Below are positions 1-26,339 of a stretch of DNA of 64,000 nucleotides, piece after piece (position 1 is the first letter of the stretch; each line of letters starts with the position of its first letter). Source of the stretch: Amia ocellicauda (taxonomy: Eukaryota; Chordata; Actinopteri; Amiiformes; Amiidae); assembly GCF_036373705.1 (NCBI RefSeq), contig NC_089853.1:27880068-27944067 (forward strand), in the 5' to 3' direction. Below the pieces are notes generated by a model, which was not told the DNA's origin, made no database searches, and saw only the letters and a list, made by a program, of their open reading frames with translations. Made by a program: the position numbers and the translations under genes.

Positions 1-61
1 GATAGACTAATAGAACCCAGAAGCTCTGATTAGTGGTTCACTTGTTTCCATGACAAAATAT

Positions 62-385
62 AACCAATGACAGTGGCCCATTACACCCATTACACCCATC
101 TTGCTACTTTCTTTGCTCGTAGCTAATTGATCCCAGGATTTCATCCATCTATTTCTTGAAGGAAGCAAGACAGTAAGCTACAACTACATGGTGGGGTAGT
201 GTGTTCCATGCTGCTTAGACTCTGTCAAGAAGGGACTTGTTTTCAGACTTCAATGCTCCTGCTCTTAATATCTGCTTGTGACCTTATTTAGTTGAGCTTG
301 AAGTATTTTTGCATTGAGGATTTTGAATACTTGCATCAAATCCCCCTTGCAAACTCTGTTTAAGACTGAGTCACCACTGCGTCAT
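62..385 (-). repeat. degenerate LINE 3' tail (reverse transcriptase C-terminus)
   Basis: Read on the minus strand, this stretch gives pieces typical of the C-terminal tail of CR1/L2-like non-LTR retrotransposon proteins: KGDLMQVFKILN, then after frameshifts and stops AWNTLPHHVVVAYCLASFKK. It is heavily decayed and cannot code. A shorter relative lies near 61555-61660. The assignment is from motif recognition, and no family name is claimed. Confidence 0.6.
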
Positions 386-1499
386 TGTATCCATTCATTG
401 AAAATCAAAATGCTTTAAATCCTACTGCATTATTACATGACTGCATAGGGCTAAGAATGCATCTAATGGAATTTCAGTATATCGATGTACAGTAAAATAT
501 GGCACAAAAAGAAGCTTGATTTTTAGTGTTTTACATAAGGTAAACTCCAAAAGACGTTTTGGGTATCAAATGTGGGGATTAGGGTTGTTTAAAACATTTT
601 GAATACTGTTTTTCCAAATTTGCTGGAATGTTGTAAGGAACAGTTTGAATTTAACCTTGGGCTGACTTTTTTCCAACCCTCAGCTTACTGTACAAGCACA
701 GCCTTACATAACTGCCTCAGATATCTCTGTTCTTTGTGGGAAAAGTGTGTATTGTTTTATTTTAACTAAATGGAAACTCATTTTTTTGGGGGGGGGGGCA
801 AACTATACTTTTTGATCTTGTCTCCTTCATTTTAGAAAGGAAGACCATAAGAATGTAAATGCATTGCAATGCAAATTAAAAACCTGATCTCTTCCAAAAC
901 AGCAGAATGTACAGCAGCATCCCTTCCTCATTTGCTCCAAGGAGAGCTTGTACCCCTTAAAACCCTCTGGAATGGAAATGCAAATACTCATCCGAAGTGA
1001 TCTTTGACCCATGGTTTCTTATACAAAGTGGGCTTCTGGTTCACTGTCAAATGCTGTACATGTCTGTTTTCATAGTAATTGTGTGTGTGTTTGTACACAA
1101 CACACAAAAAGATGAACAAGGTCTTGATAAGATCCCAAACTCAGAAGTGTAGTTTAAAAGGCCCAATCCATACTTTAGACTGTTGTTGGTAAGTGACTTG
1201 ACTCAAAATTGACACTGCATGAGGGAAGTGTAAAGCCATCTTCAGACACACAGGTGTGATATCTTCTAGAATATTAAAAGGAACCAACTGCCAACAAGTG
1301 TGTGAATGTGTGTCTTCTTCATTGCACACTTTTGTGATTGTCAACTAGTTTCTTTTGGTTTTCTATGGAGCTAAAACCTACATTGTCAACCAGCAAGACC
1401 AGAAACTCAACTGGGATTGGAGTCAAACCTGAGATCTGGGTAATTTTTGTGTGACACTGTGCAGTGTAATAAAGCAGTGTGTGGACACTTTAGGTTTAA

Positions 1500-2065
1500 G
1501 GGTATTTAACTAATATGGATTCCAGAGTAGTATGCTGAATATTGAATAGTAGGTGGAGGAGTCAAGGAATTACTGATCTTTCTGAATTGATTCACTTGCA
1601 CTAATGAACAACTGAAACTGTAAAACTTTGTATTGTGGTCCATTTAAAGCTGGAGCCCTTGAAAACTGGAGTTGTTTGATTGACATTGTATGTTTTCAAA
1701 ACCAACTGTGACATTCCTTCAAACCTTTAACAATACCTAGAACCATGTATAGGTTACTACGTTGTTGGAGATGGAAATAACACTTTGACTTTAGCTCTTT
1801 AAGCAGAAAATGAGAGATACGATGGAAAACCAAACCTGGTACCTCATGCATCAGTCTTTCTACTTACTTATATATTTGTCTAGATGCGTATATACAGACA
1901 GCCTATATACACAACGGCTCTTGGACCTATGACAGCCTGCTTTGCTGTATTTATTGTCATCAATATTATTACATGTATTTTTATCCAACTATTGATATAT
2001 TTCTGTTCTACAGTGCAATGTAATGTACTATTTATTTTTATTTCAATAAAGCAGTATAAATATGC
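1500..2065 (+). other. candidate 3' UTR end of an upstream plus-strand gene
   Basis: AT-rich sequence with no usable frame ends in AATAAA at 2045-2050 (tttcaataaagcag), giving the look of a terminal 3' UTR. In human, PTPN9 lies just upstream of SIN3A on the same strand, so this could be the end of ptpn9. No PTPN9 coding sequence is inside the window, so the name is an inference from synteny only. Confidence 0.35.
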
Positions 2066-4960
2066 ACATCAAAGTGTTTATACTTTTATATTAAAACATT
2101 CCCCCCCCTTTGTTTGTTACCTCATATTGTTTATTTTGGGTGAACCCAGGACCAACAGTGATCTATGGACTGAGCTTTATTGAATGATCAGCTATAATTG
2201 AATATGCCCGTATTTTCCCCTCTCTTAATGCACAAACCAGCTATGATGTTTCCATAGGATTTAAGCATCACAATAGTCTTCTCAAAATTCAAGGAAATGT
2301 CTGGAAATTGGTACTCCTTTAACTTGTTAATATACACACAAAAATGAATGGGTTGCTTTGAGATTTTCTCTTTGTAATACGATTTGCATGAAGCACTATA
2401 ATATATATAATATCCTAATATACATCTCTTGAGCATGTCCATTTTTAAGCTGGACATTTCTGAAACAACACCACAAGGTGAATGGATCTGTGTTCTGGAT
2501 AACATCTCGCCTGGAAAGCTGTGTACATACAAAAATTAAAGATGTGGAGTTTTCTTTGTTTTCAAATGAATTATCCTTGTCCAAAAACCAGCCTTTACTC
2601 TATGAACATGTTATCTTCCTGAAAAAGTAAGTAATCATAGAATGTAATCACAATTATCCTATCAGTATATGTGCATGGAAAGCTTAACTAATCTTTCCAT
2701 TTGGTTTGCTCTGTACAGTTAGCATATCTGTATGTAACCTTCAGCATCTCTGCAGAACTATACAGAAAGATAGACAAAACAGTCTCAGTAACTTTCTATA
2801 ACCTCTTGTTTTTGTAGGTTGTTGTCTAATCCAGTTCATGTTACAAATGAAGCAGGTTTACAGAAGTTGACTGTTGTTGGATGATTTTACACATTTGTTT
2901 TACGTAATTGAAAACGTAGATTATATAGTTGTGTTCAGCACAATCAGAAGATCTAATCACTTTCAGGTTATATTGAATCAGACAAGACATGGTGCAATAG
3001 TGAGCTGAATGTTCAGTCCCTTAGATTGAGGGGTTTCATTTTGTGCTAAAAGTCATATAATCTGTTAATCAGATCTCATAATATATTGTTTGAAGAAATT
3101 CACTACAGCATTATCGCTATATTAATTAATGACACTAGGGAAGAAGATATCAAACTTAATTTCCCTTGCATTATCTTACCATTACATTTGAAGAATACTG
3201 CAAGTGATTTGTTTTTACCAATACAGATAACCTCTTAATATACATATATAATACAAGATTTGGACTCTTCGTCTGCCAGTTATTGTGATTATATATAATG
3301 AAGCCTCTTGCAGGTTGTAGTTTTTATAACCTTTAACAATAGACTGCCTTTAAGTGTAACCACACGATTTTAGTTCTATAACGATAATGATTGTGCATTT
3401 CTAGCATTGATTTGCTATGAATTCTTACATCGCTCAAGACTTGTTTTTAGTTATTATGAGCAAAGCACGTCTCCTTACAATTAATAGTATATTGCAATGG
3501 AGTTTCATATAGAATTTGGCGGGTCGTATTTAAATGTCAATGACGTGGTTGGTCGTATTCTCCAATGCTAAGGAAAGGGGGCGTTTCCAACTATTTTGTT
3601 ACAAACACGAATCCTGAGTGTGAAGCTTCTTTTTTCTAGGTATGTAACAGCTGTTAAAACAAAAAGAATTGCGATTCAAACTAATAATTTGCTACAAAAT
3701 ATTAACTCCGCCACGATTGTTAACTCGCGGGGCAGTTACTTAAAGGGGGTGCAGCCTTTGATCTTTCTTTGCTAATGTGTTATTGATGTTTGAAAATGAC
3801 AAATTCAGAAAGCAGGAAGGGTTGCGTGTGTGTGTGTGTGAGAGAGGGGAGGGGAAATATGTTATTTTCTTGTAGTTTAAGGTTGTGAAAAAGGGCACCT
3901 TTCTTACCGATGTCGATCCGGGGGCAATGCAGATCTTTGCACACTTGCAAATGCGAAATGTGTAGAAAGGGAATGAGCAAGGGGAGGGGGGCTGTGGTGG
4001 TGAAAAGGTTGGACATTTTCCTCCGAAAATAGGAGTAAACAAAGAATTGCACGTCGTTTACCGAGACGTAAATCTTTGTTAAACCATGGGCTGTTGTGGT
4101 GGCTTTTTTGCCTTTCGCCTTTTGCGATTGTGCGTTATGCGTGTTTAGATGATCTTTGTTTAAATTACTAAGACATGTTTTAGCGCAAAGAAATGTTGAA
4201 GGACACTACACTTAAAATGTGTTTCTTCCTGTCTTTTGTGGGGTTTTATTTTCGCCTCCAATAAATCCCGACTGGCGTAGTTTGAGGAAATCCGAAAACA
4301 AAGAAACCCAGTCCAGTATGAAGACATTTCTGCGCCGCTTTGCCGCGTCTCAAGCGCATCGCTTTTTCAGAGACCATTGCTTTCGATTTCATTGTACTGC
4401 GTGTTGAAAGGGGGATCCTGTCGAAATAAGGAGTTGTGCGGATAGTTTTTCTAATAGTCATGCTTTTTCTAGTGCAATTAAACCGAATAAATCCTGCCAT
4501 TTATCGCTATCGCTGGGAGACTGAAAAATGATTTCCCCCCCTCCCTAAGTGTAGTCGTCATTCACAAGTGAAAACGTATTTAAGCTCTGGTAGCAAAATG
4601 GTTACGTGGGTAAACGGTTAGGAGTCCGCTGCCAACGAGGGCTCCCCCTGCACAGAGGAAGAACAGGGATTTGTGTACTTGTTTTTGTGTTGAACGTATT
4701 TCGACGAAGTACATTTACTCGCTATGCGCGGTTGTTGCTCGACGTGCTGCATTATTTTGTTTTATTATTTATTTTTTTTCCAGAGCCCTTTCTACCCGCT
4801 GCATAGCCTGAGCGGACCATAACCGTGTGGCACCCCCTTTGCTGTTTGTGTTGAAAAGAAATGCAGATGGAAGGGGGGGTCTCTTTAAAGAGCTTACCAT
4901 ACCCTCATTCTCAACGCCCTCTACGAAGCAAACTTTGCGTATGTCAGGAATGGGGCTGAA
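2066..4960. other. intergenic, no gene recognised
   Basis: AT-rich sequence. The short open frames lack family features or splice context. CpG density rises after about 3500, where a small block (3530-3600) carries tgacgtgg, a CCAAT and a ggggcg box. From 4200 onward the sequence grades into the sin3a promoter region. A (TG)n/AG stretch lies near 3825-3855. Confidence 0.5.
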
Positions 4961-4963
4961 AGG

Positions 4964-5187
4964 CTAGCCCGCAAAGATTTGGGATAAAGGCGTGCGGCGG
5001 CGCGGGCGCTGGGAATCCCGGGCAGCTCTGCGGCCCGCCCCTCGTGGGCGAGGGCTTCGTGCGAGTTCCGCCTCGCGAGGGCGGGCCCACTGGTGACACC
5101 TCGACAGCTGATTGGTCGAGAGTACGACACGCCCCCTAAGGGACGGATGTGGTTCACAATGACGCGTCGACGGAGGAGAGTCACGTG
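4964..5187. promoter_or_regulatory. CpG-rich promoter-like patch upstream of sin3a (distal)
   Basis: This is the most GC- and CpG-rich stretch of the left 10 kb. It contains GC boxes (gggcgg-type), an attggt inverted CCAAT box at 5111-5116 and a CACGTG E-box at 5182-5187. A housekeeping-type start for sin3a is the natural reading, since its ATG lies 5 kb downstream in a later exon. A divergent or enhancer transcript is also possible. No coding frame here is convincing. Confidence 0.5.
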
Positions 5188-6227
5188 TGCAGACAACTTC
5201 AGGAAGTCCTGCTCCGAGAATCGATAAAGGGGGAAAAAACACAAAAAACATTCACAATCGATATAAATATAAAGAAATCCGTTGCCCCAGGTTGTTTGAC
5301 AGTATTTATTTTTAATACTAAGCGAACTAGTTATCTACCAATTTGCATATTGCAGTTGTCTTTGCTAGCTTATTTCGTATGTATGATTTTACATAGCAAC
5401 CCTTTTGGTGTGTGGCATTTTCTTTTTTTTTATCGTCGTCCTTACCGTTTCCACGCAGTAGCTCACATAATATTGTGTACACGTGGAACATGCACAGGTT
5501 TATTTTCAGTGGAGGCTAAGACACGTAGTAAACAACCGGATTGAACTAATGAACTAAACCCACACTCTTTTACAACTGTGTTTGCAATGCGCTTTGTCAG
5601 TCTGTTATCCTGTATACACCCGTGGCAGATGAATTAAAGACCTATTTGGAATAGACGCGTTCATTGTCTCACAAATTAAAAGGTTTTCTTATATTACATT
5701 TCTGAAATGTAATTAATGTAACTTCTCGTAAGTATATTTAGTCATGGAAATGTACTGTCCGTGATCCGAAGCATTTTTAAAATTCTGATTAACAATCGCC
5801 ATGCATTACAGTAACATCTCTGTATGTTGTATAATGTGCAGTGCGAATGATTAGACATGCTCATTTTAGTTGACCAAAAATGCTCGCCTCGACAAAGTAA
5901 ACACAGACACTCGCTGCTCAACACGCGTCCTTCCCGGTTCTAACAAAAAAAAAAGTTTAATGGAGGAGAGTCTGAACGCACAGTGCTCGACATTGACTGG
6001 AAGGCGTAACTTGTGCTGGGATGGTATCGTTTTGAGCGAAGTCGTGTTTCTTTACATTTATCGTGATGGCTTAGTATACCTCATATAAGTTGTCCTAGAG
6101 TTTCGTAGACCCTGTTTTACAGATCAATTGCAATATGGGCGGGGTGTAACACGCACAGAGTGAGTGACGGGAGCTGGTCCAACCTCTTTGTGAAGTAAGA
6201 GGGGGTTGACCTTCACTTTGAAGTGAC

Positions 6228-6360
6228 AGAACTATCCACCAATCCAGTCCCAAGAAACGCGTCCCCCTCGCGGCCTCTTTCGGGCGGGGGCCAATGGCAT
6301 GTCGCGACGGGGCGGGCTCTAACCCACCTTCCCGAAGCCCCGCCTCTCGACAGAGAAACG
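6228..6360. promoter_or_regulatory. second CpG-rich patch with GC boxes and CCAAT
   Basis: A short GC-rich block in AT-rich surroundings holds two gggcggg-type boxes and a forward CCAAT at about 6290. It lies 1.1 kb downstream of the first patch, suggesting a broad or alternative sin3a start region. Donor-like gtgagt sequences occur downstream at 6582 and 7242. Confidence 0.45.
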
Positions 6361-7677
6361 AACGGAGGTTGTTTTCTGAAGAGAATTTTCCTTTTGCGGT
6401 CTGGGCGCTTGTGTTGTTTATTTTATTTTTATTAAGTTATATATATTTTTTAATCCGTTCCATAATATGAATACTTATCGATGTCTTTATTTTAGCGTTT
6501 TTTTATGATCGGAAGGGTTTTAAGAAACAATCAAAATAGATACCGAGTTATTTCTGTTTCAGGTCGCAGTGTTACGAGGAGGTGAGTTCTTTTAATTTGT
6601 TATTTTGGGCTTTTGAGAAAGAGAAAACTAAAATATTTCTTCGGCGTGTCGGGGTCCTTATTATTGTTTCGGGGTTGGTCACCTCTTTGTTTATCTCACG
6701 GTGAAAAAAAATGTGCATGTGCAGAATCTGCATTGACTGCCTGCGAATGTGATTTATTTGTCACATATTTTTGTAGTGACTTCTTCAAGTCCGCTTATTT
6801 ATTTTTTGCATTCGAAACTTAATAGTTTTTCATGGTCATTTCCCGTTTCATAAACCGCTTTTTACATAGATTTTAAAGATGCTCTTGCAGACGATTCAGT
6901 TCGTCGTTCGAGTTACGTGTATATATGCATGAACCATCCACAGCCCTCATCTCTTGGCTGCGGGTAACTACTCGAGGTCGGTGCTTGAAATTTCTGACAG
7001 GCCGCACCGGAGAGGGGGAGGGGAAAGGGGGACTGGCCATTCTTTGCATCGGAAAAATAAAATAAAATTTAAAAAGAGAGATCGAATTTTGCAGTGAAGT
7101 CCCGAACCACATTTTATTCTCATCATCATCATTATTATTATTAATAATAATAATATTTCTGGTAATTTGCTGATCGTGAATTGGTCTTGTTCAGTTCGCC
7201 AACGTGCCGCCAGCTTCCCGTGGTTTGCTCGGTGACTGCTGGTGAGTTTTATAGCGGATTGCAACAAGCACTTTTGCATTATAAAATAAACGATGTTCGC
7301 ATGTGCTGCTGCAAACGTGTCAGGGGTGGGACAATAAAGACACTTTTGAGGCGGGGGGGGGTGGGGGGAGTCGCCTAACTAATCCAGTCTATGAATAAAA
7401 TAATTTTGTTTTTTAATAAGGCGTAATGGATTCAACCTTCCGCATCCAAAGGAACGATATGAGTTCAAGCCTTAATTTAGTGTATACATGTTACAGCGAG
7501 ATTTCAAATGCATGTGCATGCATGGTTTTTCTGTAGGTGTAGAATCGCTTTCATAATCAAATATTACGTTTAAGAACCAAAATAATGTTCAGTATCGTTT
7601 CACGGATTCTTCATCGCCCGGAAAAAAGCTTCATCCATAACTGGACCTACACACTTCGCACGCCGGTGCTACCGCGG

Positions 7678-7685
7678 TGACGTCA
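7678..7685. promoter_or_regulatory. palindromic CRE (TGACGTCA) in a CpG-rich patch
   Basis: A perfect cAMP-response element palindrome is flanked by CpG-rich sequence (cgcacgccggtgctaccgcgg just before it). ATF/CREB-type factors bind this sequence in vertebrate promoters. It sits 2.4 kb upstream of the sin3a start codon and may mark a third start site or an enhancer. Confidence 0.4.
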
Positions 7686-7699
7686 CTCGGTTATGCAGC

Positions 7700-10071
7700 A
7701 TGTGTGGTTTGTAGCCAGACCTGGTAGTAGGTGTCAGAGTCCAGAGCGGCCAGGATGCATCCCTCCCTGATAACGTGCCACAGTGCAGTCGTAATTGTAG
7801 AATAGTAATTGATACTATACTTAGCTATGGATTTGGATCAAGCTAGTCCAGGTTTAAGAAAACAATGTAAATGCAGTGTTCTCTGCTTGTGTACATGTGT
7901 TGTCAATTCGGAGAGTTGTTGTGAAATTGGTTAATGTATCGCTTGTCTATGGCGATTATTTCATATACAATACCTCGTTCAGTGGATTTTAAGAGATCTG
8001 TTTAAAGGGATGCAAGTTCTCAGTAATACATTTGTTTTAATGGTGCTCGATCTTCCGAGGCAACTTAAAGGTCCCATTAGTTGACCTCCCCTTCTTCAAC
8101 TTATCCATTTAATTAAATCGTGTTGGTATCCTGCAATTACATTTTATAGTTTTTTGTTTGGATGAGAAAATAATTCAGTTGCTATTATAACGAAAATTAA
8201 ACTTTATCTATTCATTTGTTTTGGTTTTCTGCACAAAAGTTCCATTTGCTTTGAAAAATGACTATTTGTAATTTAATCTGGTATTTTCTTACAAAGAAAG
8301 GCTACAAAATGTGAATTTGTATACCTCATGAATATCTTTGACTATTCTGAAATCAGAATTGCAGGCAGAGCAATATAATTATGGTATAGCCTGTTTTGAG
8401 TTGTTCTTGTGTGTTTAAGAACAATGTTAGAAGTAACCAGAATGGCCTCCATTCATTAGTTTGGACAAAGTCTAGGTAGTACATATGGGAAAGTAGGATT
8501 CATCAACCAACTGCATCAGCTTGTCTGAATACACTGACAACTAACTATATACATGATAAACCTTTAAAACAACTTCTGGTGAGAATCTCCAATTTATGTC
8601 AATGTGTCATGTTAGCATTTTCAACAAAAAAGTAGCAGTCATTGTGCAAGGTTTTAAAAATCTAGCTGTGAGACCCAGATGCTTAGAATTATGTTAGCAC
8701 AAAACTAAGCAAAAAATATTATGCACGTCTAAGGAAAGCCTGGACTAGGATGATGCCTTCGATCTTATGTCAAAAGCTGTTATTTATTTAAAGCTCATGA
8801 TATTTTTCGGAATCAAAATTGTCACTTCCTAAGCTAAATAATGTTCTTCATATTATGTGGAGATCAGAAGCTTTATATTAACATCTCAGTGGGACAATTT
8901 GTTGATGGCAGTGATTGTCTTCAGGTATGTCATCCTTTGTTAACTTACAATTGAGTTTAAAGGCATTCAATAGCAACAAGTATCTTAAAGAAATACAAAA
9001 TCTCAGAACAGATTTGTTAATATATTAATTTATTTCTGATGTTTCTATTATTTCTGCATACGTCTGTCTATCTTCTAAAGATCTGACAGTGTTGCGGTGA
9101 CTGAAAATCCATTGAGATCTTGTTTGTTACTTCAAACAAACATACACTGGCAAAGGGCATTTCATGGTTCATCTCCTGCAGAGTCAGTATAGAGTAAAAA
9201 GTGTGAAGATTTCATCTTGGTCCCTTCCTTTCATATAATAAATTCCACAAGGGTAATTCATTGAATGTACGAAACAAAACTTTCCATCCCTTTTTGTATC
9301 AGTCATCCTCAATATACATTCAGTTAATATTTTGAATGTTTTTTACCTCAGGTTTAAAAGAGTATTTATTTTATCTCTCGCAGTAATACTGACAGACACT
9401 ACATAGTCACATGGCTTTCAAGATAAAATTCAGGATTCATCAAGATAAGATACTTAAGATAACTTTACTTATTATAACCTGAAAACAAATGCTGTTTTAA
9501 GAACTTCATCCATACTTCAGGTTCCAGAGGGACAATGTATGATGTCAAACCCCAGAATTCATGCATTTGCTTTGGCTTCTGAACACCATATAAGATTTCA
9601 TATAAATGGGTTTAAGCTTGTATTTAGGAAATGGATGTAATTTCTGTGGTTTCAAGAATTCACCCCAAATAAATTTGACATGAAAATACCAATCTTCCAT
9701 AACGATGCAGTTTGTGTGTGTGTGTGTGTGTGTTTTTTTTTTTTTTTATGATGATGAACAAATACATTTACACAAGTTTTTTGGTGAACAAAACAAGTGA
9801 ACTGGATTTTGAACTTTTGAATGAAACATTAGTACGGAGCTTGTCAATGGTTGTTTAAGTTATGTATCCTGACTGTGAAGTATGTCTTAAATGGTCTTCT
9901 GTAGAATTAAACTTACCTGCTATGTCCCTAAAGGGTTGGATTTTGGATTTTCACCTCTGAGTCAATTATTTGTATGCATTTCATTCAATATACTTCAGGG
10001 ATCAGAAATGTAAAGAGGGGTTTAACAGGGATATATAGCTGACTGGTCCCTAACTGTAGACTGTGTCTTAG
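7700..10071 (+). other. sin3a: probable sin3a leader intron
   Basis: AT-rich and without recognisable coding sequence. A plausible acceptor (ctgtgtcttag) ends at 10071, 31 nt before the ATG, so the start codon would lie in the second or later exon, as in other vertebrate SIN3A genes. It contains a (TG)10 tract followed by a T15 run at 9713-9747. Nothing else stands out. Confidence 0.45.
9713..9747 (+). repeat. (TG)10 tract followed by T15
   Basis: A TG dinucleotide tract passes into a T run, in the sin3a leader intron. Confidence 0.9.
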
Positions 10072-10102
10072 GTTTTGACGCCCCCTCGAGTATGAGTTCA
10101 CA

Positions 10103-24562
<14,460 letters not shown>

Positions 24563-25632
24563 CCTGCCAGTGTCCTGGGAAGGGAAGGGGGTCTGTTTTG
24601 TTAGGTTTTGGGAAAATGTGAGGGGTGGTTATCAACAACTTTATTGGAACTAAGTGGCATCAAAAAGCTGGTTGCCATATTGTACTGTGGGCGGCTGGTG
24701 GATTCATTTTTTGTTTTGTTTTTAGCAGCATTTTAGCTGTTCCTGCTCTTGCAGGTCTCTGGTGCCAAAACTAGTCAAGCATTTTACATTTGTTTAAATG
24801 CTTCTAAATATTCACCTCCACAGTTAATATAATTGGACACACAATTACCTAGCACCTGTAAGTCTAATTTAGACCTAATACTTGGATTACTGCTCTGACC
24901 TATAAATATGGGTTTATGGGAGCCATTTGCTGTAGTACAGTTTTTCACACGTGCTGGTTACAATTTGGGACTGATTCTAATGTTAAGAGTCCAAACTTTT
25001 TAATACGTTTGCCATTCCACATTAGGTACACAGGATCAGGCTTGGATGGGAATAAGGCCACAAGGGTCAGGCCAAGTTTTGATATAAAGTTTGGTTAAAG
25101 TGCAAGCAGTTGCAGAAAAGGTTTTTCTTGTATGTGAGGGGAACTTGAAAGCTGTATAGTGACATACTGGCAAGAGTTCATTTTCACTATGCATTTTAAT
25201 AAATGGGTTTGAGAAGAAATGCGCACTTTAGTCAGAATTGACGCAGTTTTACGTGTTTTTTTCTAATGACTTTGGAATTTAAAAAGCACTCTCTGTGACC
25301 AGTCTGCTGGAATCGGATGGGGCTGAATTTTAATGGTTTTCATTGCTTGCCACTATTTCATATTTCAGGATGCTAATTTTATTCAAACAAAGCTTACTGG
25401 CCCTTGGAGAAAACATTGCAGTATGATGGTATTCCTGTGAATCTCAACAAGAATGCATTTTTCAAAAATAATAAAACAAAGATTAAATACCATGATCCAT
25501 TTACCTGCTTTGATGGACTGGTCAGTAGTTACTGATCGCAAAGATTAGTCGGCAAACTCGTACATATACTTTTTTTTTTTTAATTATTATTATTATATAT
25601 TTTTTTAATAACTTATTCAAAACAATGGCAGC

Positions 25633-25634
<2 letters not shown>

Positions 25635-25671
<37 letters not shown>

Positions 25672-25694
25672 CACACACACACACACACACACAC
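25635..25694 (+). repeat. (TA)18(AC)12 compound microsatellite
   Basis: A pure TA dinucleotide run passes directly into a pure AC run, inside the presumed sin3a 3' UTR. Confidence 0.95.
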
Positions 25695-26312
25695 CTGTAG
25701 GGGGTGGGGGGAACAAGACTGTGGAATTAAAAGAAATGTAGTGCAGCATTTCTTGTAAAATAACAAAAGTCAGGCCACCCATTGAGGTTTCTGGCCACTA
25801 TGTAAAATTGTATATCTTGTGAAATGTCAGATTTATGACACTATAAATATATATAAATATATATCACAATCGCAACCAAGCCCTGGCCGCCCTGGTACAG
25901 TACCTACGAAGTTGCTGGCAATGCCCAATGCCAATACACCAGCTTTTACACACAAACCAAGAACAATGAGAATGGACTACCCACACACTGCTTACAGTTT
26001 TGTAAATAATATGTATATAGTGTCAAACCTTTTTTTTATTACAGAGATCTGCGTTGATGTGCTAGCATACTTTACAAGCTTACTGTGTACTTTAGTGAGA
26101 GGTGGCTTAAAGGTAGTACTTATAAAAAAACAAAAGAAAAACAAACAAAAAAAAAATAGCAAGTTTATTACAGTTTTTACCAAAGGAAGTTGATTTATAA
26201 TGATAGTTTTTCTTGTTTTCCTTTTTTGTGTGTTTTTGTTTTTTTAAGCTAAAGAAATGTTAATTTGATAGTAGAAATATATCCAGGATTTTTGAACAAT
26301 ATTTTTTATATC

Positions 26313-26318
26313 ATTAAA
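26313..26318 (+). terminator. sin3a: candidate sin3a poly(A) signal (ATTAAA)
   Basis: An ATTAAA hexamer lies about 1.75 kb after the stop codon. An A-rich stretch and then a GT-rich segment (tgtttttgtgac) follow it, as at a cleavage site. This is inferred from layout only. Confidence 0.35.
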
Positions 26319-26339
26319 ACAAAAAAAGAACAAAAATGT

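Larger units (their letters stand above)
24563..26335 (+). other. sin3a: sin3a 3' untranslated region (extent inferred)
   Basis: AT-rich, non-coding sequence follows the TAA. The most plausible end is set by an ATTAAA at 26313-26318 followed by a GT-rich stretch. It contains a (TA)n/(AC)n microsatellite and two adjacent Pumilio-type octamers at 26001-26008 and 26012-26019. Earlier AATAAA motifs near 25197 and 25472 could give shorter forms. RNA reads would be needed to fix the end. Confidence 0.45.

Noticed and set aside
1884..2183. 99-residue plus-strand hydrophobic frame at the left end
   Set aside because: It spans a poly(A) signal and AT-rich UTR-like DNA. The hydrophobic residues come from the T-rich composition.
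5149..5544. 131-residue plus-strand frame after the CpG patch
   Set aside because: It has no family resemblance and no splice context, and the composition changes halfway. It is more likely promoter or leader sequence.
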